DNA of 5,921 nucleotides from JALVCQ01 sp964452325 (lineage in GTDB: Bacteria > Bacteroidota > Bacteroidia > JAADEI01 > JALVCQ01). A model generated the notes under the pieces. It was given only the letters and a program-made list of their open reading frames with translations. It was not told the DNA's origin and searched no databases. This document shows, piece after piece, positions 1 through 5,921 of this stretch; the stretch's first letter is position 1; every line of letters starts with the position of its first letter. Made by a program: the position numbers and the translations under genes. The stretch lies in NCBI GenBank assembly GCA_964452325.1, contig CAYVLB010000106.1:1-5921 (forward strand). The letters run 5' to 3'.

Positions 1-240
1 ATTGCATTTGCCCATCCACATTCGGTGTTTCATTGGCATGCATTGAGCCATCCCGACCGGCGCAACTCGTTTGGATGGTATGCTGTGCATTATGCAATGA
101 TGGTCGAAGCCATCCGAAACGGAATTTACCGCTATGACATGTTGCCAGCTCCCACTCAACGGGCGGAACAAATTGGGTTTCACAAAATGGGGTTTGCTGC
201 ACGGCCAGTGCCGGTGTGGTGGTTCATCAAGCGTTTGTAG
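1..240 (+). CDS. C-terminal end of a GNAT/FemAB-like acyltransferase (5' truncated)
   Basis: The frame is open from the first base and ends with TAG at 238-240, so about 79 C-terminal residues are visible and the true start lies outside the window; the GTG at 25 is only an internal valine. The visible part has the layout of the second half of FemAB-like GNAT proteins: a strand ending in HALS, a basic RR/NSFGW turn, a helix (AVHYAMMVEAIRNGI), a strand with YRYDM, then a short helix and a final strand rich in aromatics (PVWWFIKRL). Such enzymes move an aminoacyl or acyl group onto peptidoglycan precursors or other amines, but the substrate cannot be read from this fragment. The FK-x-FG motif of many family members appears only as GFHKMGF. 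No terminator is seen after it. It could also be another GNAT-fold protein of unknown function. The fold is moderately supported and the role is not. Confidence 0.5.
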   Translation: MAFAHPHSVFHWHALSHPDRRNSFGWYAVHYAMMVEAIRNGIYRYDMLPAPTQRAEQIGFHKMGFAARPVPVWWFIKRL

Positions 241-289
241 TAATTCCTTCTTGTTGGGTTGGGCTTGGGGTGAATCGCATCCACTCCAT

Positions 290-328
290 ACTTAGAACCA
301 CTTAGAACCTTTCTAAGTTTACTTTGAA
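290..328. promoter_or_regulatory. Cluster of four phased ACTTAGAA-type half-sites upstream of the EF-G paralogue
   Basis: ACTTAGAA occurs at 290-297 and 300-307 within an exact tandem repeat of ACTTAGAACC. It recurs inverted as TTCTAAGT at 311-318 and with one mismatch as ACTTTGAA at 321-328. The starts are 10, 11 and 10 bp apart, about one helical turn, so all four would lie on one face of the DNA. The pair 300-307/311-318 forms a perfect 8-bp dyad around a 3-bp centre. The block ends 56 bp before the EF-G start codon. A TAAGTTTA sequence at 314-321 resembles the Bacteroidota -7 element but has no TTTG at the -33 spacing. An operator for a regulator is an inference; chance arrangement in AT-rich DNA is not excluded. 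Confidence 0.35.
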
Positions 329-344
329 GTAAAGGGCTCCCTTT
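318..344. repeat. Two further short dyads next to the half-site cluster
   Basis: TTTACTT at 318-324 is mirrored by AAGTAAA at 327-333, and AAAGGG at 331-336 is mirrored by CCCTTT at 339-344. Both are exact inverted repeats with 2-bp centres, and they overlap each other by 3 bp. The second is followed by a T-rich stretch (351-360), so a weak terminator for the upstream acyltransferase gene is possible, but the stem is short and the T tract begins 6 bp after it. They may equally be part of the control region of the EF-G paralogue. Confidence 0.2.
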
Positions 345-384
345 CGGAATTATTATTTTTCGGCGTCAAAATTGATTCTTCGCT

Positions 385-2505
385 ATGAATGCCATGTATC
401 CTCCCGAAAAAATCCGCAATTTGGTTTTGGTAGGTGCCGCTGGATCGGGCAAGACCACACTGGCCGAGACCATGATGTTTGAGGGGGGAGTAATCCCCCG
501 CCGAGGGCGAGTGGAGGACGGTAATACAATGTCGGATAGTCATCCGCTGGAAAAGGAGAAAAAGCATTCTTATTTTATGAGCCTGTTGCATACGGACTGG
601 CGTGGGCATAAACTCAACATTATTGATACTCCTGGATATGACGATTTTATTGAAGCCATCCTGGCAGGTGTGAAAGCTGCGGACAATGTGTTGCTTGTAA
701 TCAATGCGCAGCACGGCATTGAGGTAGGTACCGAAATATTGTGGCGCTATGTGGAAAGCCATGGTCGCCCTACCCTGATTGTGATGAACCAGTTGGATCA
801 TGAGCGGGCTGAGTTCGATGAGGCGCTTCAAAGTATCCGGCATAAATTCGGTGACCGGGCAGTGCTTATGCAGTACCCCGTTAATCCAGGAGCAGGCTTC
901 AACCGGATCATTGATTTGTTGAAGATGACAATGTATGAATTTGGCCCTGATGGCGGTAAGCCTGAAAAAAAGCCCATACCTGAGGAGGAGCAAGAGCGGG
1001 CCCGTGAGCTGCATAATCAATTGGTCGAGGCAGCTGCCCTCAATGACGACTCTTTGATGGAGAAGTACTTTGAACACGGCGAACTCTCAGAAGATGAAAT
1101 GCGGGATGGCATTCGTAAGGGCATGTTGTCGGGAGAGGTGATGCCGATCTTTTGTGTATCGGCTGCCCGTAATATGGGAAGTGGTCGGCTAATGAGTTTT
1201 ATTGACAATGTGACCCCTTCGGCTAAGGATGCTCATCCTTGGCAAACTGAAGATGGCAATGAAGTGGTAGGGAAAGATGACGGTGCCCCCATCTTGTTTG
1301 TGTTTAAGACCCACCTGGAACATCACGTAGGCAAGATTTCCTACTTCCGGACCATCTCAGGTCGGGTCAATGCAGGCGATGAGCTGTATAATGTTCACAC
1401 TGGTGAGAAGGAGAAATTACCCCAACTCTATGCTCCTAATGGTAAGGAGCGGCAATCGGTACCTTCGGTTCCGGTGGGCGATTTGGGTGCATGTGTTAAA
1501 CTTAAAGATACCCATACCAATAACACGCTGGTAAAAGGCCCACAGAAAGTGAGGATTGCCCCCATCAAGTTTCCACCGCCGCGGATTCGCGTGGCCATTC
1601 GTCCCCTCAAGCAAGGAGAGGAAGAAAAGCTGGCAGCTGCACTCCATGCCCTTACCGAGGAAGATCCTACCCTCATCGTCGAGCACTCTCACGAACTTAA
1701 GCAGATCATTATTCATGGGCAGGGCGAGCTCCATTTAGGATTAGCCAAATGGCGCATTGAGCATGAATATGGGGTAGGGGTGGAATTTATCGAGCCCAAG
1801 ATTGCCTACCGGGAAACCATCCGAGGTGAAGCCGCTGCCCAATATCGCCATAAGAAACAATCGGGTGGTGCAGGACAATTCGGTGAAGTGCATTTACATA
1901 TCGAGCCTCATTCCGACGACCGCCCTGAGAAGTCCGACTTTACCATCCGTGGCAAAGAAGAGATTGACTTGGAATGGGGGGGTAAGCTGATATTTTACAA
2001 CTGCATTGTTGGAGGGGCCATTGATGCCAAGTTTATGCCTTCTATCCTCAAAGGAATCTTAGGCAAAATGCGTGAGGGGTTGCTGGTCGGATCACCCATC
2101 CGAGATATTCGTATATATATCTACGACGGGAAGATGCATCCGGTCGACTCCAATGATATTTCTTTCCAAATTGCAGGGGCACAGGCGTTTCGGCAGGCGT
2201 TTGAGCAGGCAAAGCCTATTGTGTTAGAGCCCATTTATGAAGTTGAGGTATTGGTGCCTGAAGCGATGATGGGGGATGTTATGACTGACCTTCAAGGGCG
2301 CCGGGCAATGATTATGGGTATCGAAGCCGATAAAAACTTTCAGCGCATTCGTGCGGAGGTCCCATTGGCAGAGCTTTATAAGTATTCAAATACGCTTCGG
2401 TCGCTGACGCAGGGAAGGGCCTCTCATACCCGGCGATTTGTCCGCTATCAGCCGGTCCCCTCGGAGGTTCAACAAAAGCTGGTTACAGCGGCTGGGAATG
2501 AATAA
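385..2505 (+). CDS. fusA2: Elongation factor G-like translation GTPase (divergent EF-G paralogue)
   Basis: This is a complete 706-residue, five-domain EF-G. The G domain (about 1-295) has the P-loop GAAGSGKT (17-24), G3 DTPGYDDF (81-88), G4 NQLD (135-138) and G5 SAA (259-261). Domain II is about 300-390, domain III about 400-475 (HGQGELHLG at 444-452), domain IV about 475-610 (HKKQSGGAGQFGEV at 489-502, tip loop HPVDSND at 585-591) and domain V about 615-690. EF-G moves tRNA and mRNA on the ribosome after peptide transfer. Here the catalytic His of DTPGH is Tyr85, the ERGIT switch I motif reads EKKHS with Ser62 at the Thr position, and NKxD is NQLD. Such changes are typical of EF-G-2/FusA2-type paralogues, so this is probably not the housekeeping str-operon copy; no ribosomal protein gene adjoins it. 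The start ATG at 385 has no Shine-Dalgarno site; ATG 394 is an alternative. The EF-G identity is certain and the paralogue status is inferred. Confidence 0.95.
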   Translation: MNAMYPPEKIRNLVLVGAAGSGKTTLAETMMFEGGVIPRRGRVEDGNTMSDSHPLEKEKKHSYFMSLLHTDWRGHKLNIIDTPGYDDFIEAILAGVKAADNVLLVINAQHGIEVGTEILWRYVESHGRPTLIVMNQLDHERAEFDEALQSIRHKFGDRAVLMQYPVNPGAGFNRIIDLLKMTMYEFGPDGGKPEKKPIPEEEQERARELHNQLVEAAALNDDSLMEKYFEHGELSEDEMRDGIRKGMLSGEVMPIFCVSAARNMGSGRLMSFIDNVTPSAKDAHPWQTEDGNEVVGKDDGAPILFVFKTHLEHHVGKISYFRTISGRVNAGDELYNVHTGEKEKLPQLYAPNGKERQSVPSVPVGDLGACVKLKDTHTNNTLVKGPQKVRIAPIKFPPPRIRVAIRPLKQGEEEKLAAALHALTEEDPTLIVEHSHELKQIIIHGQGELHLGLAKWRIEHEYGVGVEFIEPKIAYRETIRGEAAAQYRHKKQSGGAGQFGEVHLHIEPHSDDRPEKSDFTIRGKEEIDLEWGGKLIFYNCIVGGAIDAKFMPSILKGILGKMREGLLVGSPIRDIRIYIYDGKMHPVDSNDISFQIAGAQAFRQAFEQAKPIVLEPIYEVEVLVPEAMMGDVMTDLQGRRAMIMGIEADKNFQRIRAEVPLAELYKYSNTLRSLTQGRASHTRRFVRYQPVPSEVQQKLVTAAGNE

Positions 2506-2576
2506 TTCATGCGATGGGGCGTGGGGTTCGACTTTGAATGCGCTGATCTTACCGACGAAAAAGGTACATCAAGGAA
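2506..2576. other. Convergent intergenic gap without a visible terminator
   Basis: These 71 bp lie between the TAA of the EF-G paralogue and the TAA (minus strand) of the TPR gene. The best inverted repeat is only 4 bp (TACC at 2550-2553 with GGTA at 2563-2566, enclosing an A-rich loop), which is too weak to call a bidirectional terminator. No ORF, repeat or RNA gene is recognisable. Confidence 0.5.
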
Positions 2577-4406
2577 TTATGGACGGGGTGAGGAAGGGGG
2601 TTTATGTTGGCGTAACTCTCGAAATCGTTTTCGAATTTCGGCAGTAAAGACGCTACCGCTATATTCGAAGATGAGTTTTTCGTAGAGGGGAAGGGCCTGT
2701 TCGGTGCGGTGTAATTGAATATCCAGAAGCCGTGCAGCATGATACAGGGCATCATCGGCAAGGATATGCTGGGGATGTTGGGTAAATACTATTTGATAGG
2801 CTTGAAGCGCTGAATCGAGTTGTCCCAATGCTTCATGAGATCGTGCCTGTAGGAAAATAGCTGAAGCTCGCATCATTTCAGATGGAAACAAATCAAGGAT
2901 CGAGTCGGCAATGGTTTTGGCTGTTTGGTAGCGGTGTTGTTGGAATGCTAAGTGGGCATGGGCAAATCGGTGGAGCAGGTCGGATGAGGTGTCGGAGAGA
3001 AGATTACGATGATCTTTGATAAGGAGTTCGAGGGCGATGGCATCGTTGGCCACGTATTTATCGGTGCCGCCTTTGAGCACGTCGGTAAAAAGGAGGGCAT
3101 AGTCGAAATTGCCCATGTAGAAGGACAGCCATGCCTTGCGAAGGCGGGCTCGATCAGCAATGGTACCTTTGTGCTCCTTCTCGGCCCGAGAATAAGCCAG
3201 CCATGCATCCCATAGCCGATTGGCCTGTACCAAAAAATTTCCTTTCATCAAAAGCAGTTCCCCTCGTTCGTCGGGACGGAGATGGCTGCTTTGCAATTGG
3301 TGGTCAAAAAATTGAAAAACGGGCCCTACCTCTTTCAGATAAACCCCGCGAAGCGTACTCCACATCTGGAGGAGTTCAAGCCGTTGGTTGCGGTATCGTG
3401 GATTGTCAATGGCTTTTCGAAGGATATTGGCAAGGAAACGTACCGAATCAAGAGGCACATCGGGTCGGCTAACTTGCCGGTATTGGATGCGGAGGTGCCC
3501 TAAGAATGCTTCGGAGTAATGGGGGCTTTGAGGGCCCAGGCTCAAAATGTAATTGTAGGCTGCTTGCGCGATTTGGTCGAATCCTTCGGCGGCAGCGGCA
3601 TGTGCCAGCGGCAAGACCCGGCGCCCTTGTTCGCCGAGGCGGCGATCCAACGCTTGGTAGTGTCGGAGGGCACTTCGATAATTACCTTCTTGGAGATATA
3701 TCCATGCCAAAAGGTCTTCTGCGGTGATGGAGCCTTGGTGGGCATGTCGAATTAGGAAACCTTTCAGTGGGGTGACCAGCGCATGGTTTGATAGCAAATG
3801 GTCTTGGATGAATGCCTGCCATCGATGGCGGATTGCGAGGTTGGTGTCGGCACACTCGAACCATGCTTTCCAAGAATCTTCCCAACGTTCGAGCCGATGA
3901 AGAATGCGTCCCCGTTCTTCGCAAAAGGGGTCGTTTAGCTGCTGGCGTGCCTGTTCAAACAGCTGGAGCGCCTCTTCCGGAAAGTCTCGTTGCATCAGGT
4001 AGTTGCCCACATATCGTACAGTCGCCGGTGATGCGTAATCCCCTCGTAGCAGCTTTTGAATAAGGTGCTTGGCTTTGGAGGTTTGCCCCATGCGTTGGTA
4101 AAGGTAAGCGGCATCAATGATGTAGCGGGGATTGTGGGTTTGGCGAGCTAAAGTCCGTACCCACCGCAAAGCAGGCTCATATTCATAGGTACGTAGATAG
4201 CAGTCCAGGCGAGCATCGTAATAATCTTCCGGACCGATATGGCCTTGTTTTTCGAGTCGGATGGCCAAGGCCAAGAATGAATCGCAGAAGTGGTTGTCGT
4301 AGTATGTTTTAAGTTGTCGAAGGGGGTCGGTAGTTTGACCGATCAGCATATCCACACTTGCCATCCATAGTACAGCAACGACCAGTCGGACAATAGTACG
4401 TGTCAA
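2577..4406 (-). CDS. Secreted tetratricopeptide (TPR) repeat protein, function unknown
   Basis: The 609-residue product has a basic N-terminus followed by a hydrophobic stretch (about residues 5-22) and a likely signal peptidase I cut near GQ-TT (23-25), so it is probably periplasmic or surface exposed. The rest is almost entirely helical with degenerate TPR pairs, roughly at 95-120, 127-158, 229-260, 384-412, 417-446, 479-510, 513-545 and 550-583. The last two resemble the TPRs of YbgF/BamD-type envelope proteins. TPRs bind proteins; no catalytic motif is visible. The start is TTG (4404-4406). It is the only usual initiation codon that keeps the whole signal peptide, because the next codons upstream are TCT, GCG and the TAA of the DUF4837 gene in the same phase. 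Later ATG codons (Met15, Met20) would destroy the signal. With 6 bp between the genes, coupled translation in one operon is likely. The TPR fold is sure; the function is not known. Confidence 0.85.
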   Translation of the reverse strand: MTRTIVRLVVAVLWMASVDMLIGQTTDPLRQLKTYYDNHFCDSFLALAIRLEKQGHIGPEDYYDARLDCYLRTYEYEPALRWVRTLARQTHNPRYIIDAAYLYQRMGQTSKAKHLIQKLLRGDYASPATVRYVGNYLMQRDFPEEALQLFEQARQQLNDPFCEERGRILHRLERWEDSWKAWFECADTNLAIRHRWQAFIQDHLLSNHALVTPLKGFLIRHAHQGSITAEDLLAWIYLQEGNYRSALRHYQALDRRLGEQGRRVLPLAHAAAAEGFDQIAQAAYNYILSLGPQSPHYSEAFLGHLRIQYRQVSRPDVPLDSVRFLANILRKAIDNPRYRNQRLELLQMWSTLRGVYLKEVGPVFQFFDHQLQSSHLRPDERGELLLMKGNFLVQANRLWDAWLAYSRAEKEHKGTIADRARLRKAWLSFYMGNFDYALLFTDVLKGGTDKYVANDAIALELLIKDHRNLLSDTSSDLLHRFAHAHLAFQQHRYQTAKTIADSILDLFPSEMMRASAIFLQARSHEALGQLDSALQAYQIVFTQHPQHILADDALYHAARLLDIQLHRTEQALPLYEKLIFEYSGSVFTAEIRKRFRELRQHKPPSSPRP

Positions 4407-4412
4407 AGACGC

Positions 4413-5471
4413 TTACTTTTGGAATGAATGTAGAATGAGTTCTAATCGTTTAACGAATCGTTTCTGAAAAGTACCTGGCGCATGTAGAAATCCTTCAATG
4501 ATGATGGTACGGGTTGAGTCGGGGATGATATAGGCCACGTAGGGCCCTCCCATGAAGTCACCCTCCACACGCCAAAAGCCGCGCACTTCATAAGCGGGCG
4601 TACGAGAGAGTTGCACAGGCATCCATTGGATAAATCGGGATTCAGTGGCAAAATACGACCCTTCTGACGGGCCGGGAATGAATCGATGGCCCATGGTATC
4701 ATGCCATGTTACGAACTGGTGGAGATCCAGCGAATCCATGGGCGTATCGACTGCCCAGCCAATGATGTTGGAAAGGGCTTGTTTGGTTTGTGACCGTGCC
4801 CAGAAAAAATGCATAAAGGGAGGAGAAGTCCTTTCGATGACTTTATCGATGGAATAAATGGTAGGGATGCGCAAGGAATAGCCCCATTGAGTTGTTATCT
4901 TACGAGCGAACGACTGATGCCAGCCATTACGATAAAGTTTGTCGGTGATGCGGCGCGCTTGGTGTCGGTCTAACGAATCAATCACCTGCCATCTTAATTT
5001 AAGGGCCATTTCGTAAAGTTGGTCAGGGTTATTGCCCACCCACCACCATACTTGCTGTCCTTGTGCCCACAGGTTGTCAAACACGTAAAAACGCCCCGGC
5101 CTTTGAAACATCGCGTGTGATGTCGAATCACCTACCGCATCCGCTAAAAATTGAGGGATGTGGGCCGGAGGATGCATCCATACTACAAAGATAGTATGGT
5201 GGTAACGAGTGGCAGGCTGAAGGCTGTTCAATGGAATGTAAACTGGCGAGAACCACAACTCGGGTCGGTTGAGCATTGGATAGTAAATCGCAAAAACTGA
5301 ATCAAATATTTTTTTGACGGTTTCCAGTTGGTCTTGGGGTGCAGTAATCAATACCTCGTATTCCTTGCCCGTAGCGAATTGGATCGGGTGGCGATGTGAC
5401 GGAGATGGGACTGGCTGACATCCTAACCATCCGATTATTAAGACCATTATCAAGGCATGTTTCCATTGCAT
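4413..5471 (-). CDS. DUF4837 family lipoprotein
   Basis: This 352-residue protein matches the DUF4837 family of Bacteroidota, which has no assigned function. Recognisable family landmarks are GKEYEVLIT (35-43), a FVVWM strand (95-99), the NLWAQGQQV segment (133-141), LRIPTIYSIDK (200-210), FFWARSQT (222-229), WHDTMGHRFIPGPSEGSYF (256-274), VRGFWRVEGDFMGGPYVAY (296-314), EGFLHAPG (326-333) and a final KRxxKRLELIL segment. The N-terminus is a short basic-hydrophobic signal ending at Cys18; the lipobox is WLGC, with Trp at -3 instead of the usual Leu, so lipidation is probable but the box is imperfect. Start ATG at 5469-5471. A GGAGG (minus strand, 5484-5488) lies 12 nt upstream, farther than a usual Shine-Dalgarno. 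It is the first gene of an operon with the TPR gene and divergent from the DUF5916 gene. Family assignment is from memory of conserved blocks and is strong. Confidence 0.88.
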   Translation of the reverse strand: MQWKHALIMVLIIGWLGCQPVPSPSHRHPIQFATGKEYEVLITAPQDQLETVKKIFDSVFAIYYPMLNRPELWFSPVYIPLNSLQPATRYHHTIFVVWMHPPAHIPQFLADAVGDSTSHAMFQRPGRFYVFDNLWAQGQQVWWWVGNNPDQLYEMALKLRWQVIDSLDRHQARRITDKLYRNGWHQSFARKITTQWGYSLRIPTIYSIDKVIERTSPPFMHFFWARSQTKQALSNIIGWAVDTPMDSLDLHQFVTWHDTMGHRFIPGPSEGSYFATESRFIQWMPVQLSRTPAYEVRGFWRVEGDFMGGPYVAYIIPDSTRTIIIEGFLHAPGTFQKRFVKRLELILHSFQK

Positions 5472-5478
5472 ACTTTTG
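5471..5478 (+). promoter_or_regulatory. Candidate Bacteroidota -7 promoter element for the DUF5916 gene
   Basis: TACTTTTG matches all six fixed positions of the Bacteroidota -7 consensus TAnnTTTG, read on the plus strand. It ends 36 bp before the ATG at 5515, which would leave an untranslated leader of about 30 nt. There is no TTTG at the expected -33 position (around 5448-5451 the sequence is TATC), so support is partial. The element overlaps the first base of the DUF4837 start codon on the other strand. Confidence 0.45.
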
Positions 5479-5514
5479 CCAATCCTCCAATTTCCTACAA
5501 AACAACAAAACCGT

Positions 5515-5921
5515 ATGCCAAAACGTCCTTATCTCCTGCTGATTTCAGTGTGGATGGGAGTCGGTGTGGGGTCTGTTGCAGCGCAATCGCTAACAATGCG
5601 AACATATCCTATTCGGCGCACAACCGGTCCTATTCATATTGATGGTCATCTTTCGGATCCCGGATGGCAAAGCATTGAATCGACGAATGCTTTTTTTCAG
5701 CATTTCCCCGACGATAGTGTGCTGGCCCGATGGGGCACAGAAGTACGGATGACGTTTGATCGGCGGTTTTTGTATGTAGGCGTCTTTTGTCGTGACTCAT
5801 CCAAAGGGGGCTATGTCATTGAATCGCTTAAACGGGATTTTTCATTTCCGAAAAATGATGCATTTGCCTTGACCCTTGATCCTACCGAGGACAAAACCAC
5901 TGGTTTCAATTTTACCACTTC
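5515..5921 (+). CDS. DUF5916 / CBM9-like domain exported protein, N-terminal part (3' truncated)
   Basis: The frame opens at ATG 5515 and runs off the window end after 135 codons. Residues 1-23 form a signal peptide (basic PKRP, hydrophobic core, VAA-Q cut). The following region fits the CBM9-like domain that begins DUF5916 proteins: PIHIDGHLSDPGWQ (39-52), FFQHFPDD (60-67), TEVRMTFDRRFLYVGVFCRD (75-94), LKRDF (105-109), NDAFALTLDP (114-123) and a GFNF strand (130-133). Full-length relatives are usually about 700-850 residues, with a long C-terminal beta-rich part thought to sit at the outer membrane. No enzymatic role is established and the CBM9 resemblance does not prove sugar binding. The start is preceded by A-rich sequence without a Shine-Dalgarno site, as is common in Bacteroidota. 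It is divergent from the DUF4837-TPR operon with 43 bp between start codons, so the promoters must overlap each other or the genes. Confidence 0.85.
   Translation, partial: MPKRPYLLLISVWMGVGVGSVAAQSLTMRTYPIRRTTGPIHIDGHLSDPGWQSIESTNAFFQHFPDDSVLARWGTEVRMTFDRRFLYVGVFCRDSSKGGYVIESLKRDFSFPKNDAFALTLDPTEDKTTGFNFTT

Noticed and set aside
255..270. G-rich run GGGTTGGGCTTGGGG that suggests a G-quadruplex.
   Set aside because: Only three tracts of three or more G are present, and a fourth needed for an intramolecular quadruplex is missing.
319..1077. A 252-codon open frame on the minus strand.
   Set aside because: It lies opposite the G domain of the EF-G paralogue, has no recognisable domain, and its amino acid make-up is that of an antisense shadow; the plus-strand protein is unambiguous.
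1417..1734. Overlapping 105- and 82-codon minus-strand open frames.
   Set aside because: They are shadows of EF-G domains II and III with no independent support.
2438..2647. A plus-strand open frame that overlaps the end of the EF-G gene and crosses the convergent gap.
   Set aside because: EF-G ends normally after domain V at 2505, so this is neither a frameshifted extension nor a separate gene; it also overlaps the end of the TPR gene on the other strand.
3131..3472. A 113-codon plus-strand open frame inside the TPR gene.
   Set aside because: The opposite-strand TPR protein is continuous and repeat-like through this stretch; the plus-strand product has no signal, domain or initiation context.
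5457..5642. A 61-codon plus-strand open frame starting in the divergent gap.
   Set aside because: It is out of frame with the DUF5916 start at 5515, which has a clear signal peptide and family motifs.
5691..5697. Run of seven T in the DUF5916 gene as a possible slippage or phase-variation site.
   Set aside because: It encodes two ordinary phenylalanines in a conserved segment, the frame is intact, and seven bases is short for phase variation.
1..5921. Search for mobile elements, CRISPR repeats, tRNA or rRNA genes.
   Set aside because: No transposase or integrase motifs, regularly spaced repeats or tRNA-like cloverleaf sequences were seen; gaps between genes are short (144, 71, 6 and 43 bp).

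Overview
The window looks like ordinary chromosomal DNA of a member of the Bacteroidota with a GC content near 50 percent by eye. The reasons are a DUF4837 lipoprotein (a family essentially confined to this phylum), a DUF5916/CBM9-like exported protein, a Bacteroidota-type divergent elongation factor G, start codons without proper Shine-Dalgarno sites, and one full match to the Bacteroidota -7 promoter consensus TAnnTTTG. I see no mobile element, CRISPR array, tRNA or rRNA. The window is almost fully coding.

Layout: 1-240 (+) is the 3' end of a gene resembling the C-terminal half of a GNAT/FemAB-like acyltransferase. 241-384 is a gap that holds a cluster of helically phased 8-bp half-sites and two smaller dyads just upstream of the next gene. 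385-2505 (+) is a complete EF-G paralogue whose G domain departs from canonical EF-G at three functional positions, while its domain IV tip and domain V look normal. 2506-2576 is a convergent gap with no convincing terminator. 4413-5471 and 2577-4406 (both -) form a two-gene operon, a DUF4837 lipoprotein followed by a secreted TPR-repeat protein. The two reading frames are in phase and separated by a single TAA, and the second gene starts with TTG. 5472-5514 is a 43-bp divergent gap. From 5515 (+) starts a DUF5916 family protein that is cut by the window end.

How they work together: the three right-hand genes all encode exported products (lipoprotein, periplasmic or surface TPR protein, probable outer-membrane-associated DUF5916 protein), so this half looks like a cell-envelope locus of unknown role. 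The left half is unrelated: an acyltransferase tail and a translation factor. I did not find a clearly new system. The points most worth a second look are the modified GTPase centre of the EF-G paralogue together with the phased sites in front of it, and the in-phase, single-stop DUF4837/TPR gene pair.
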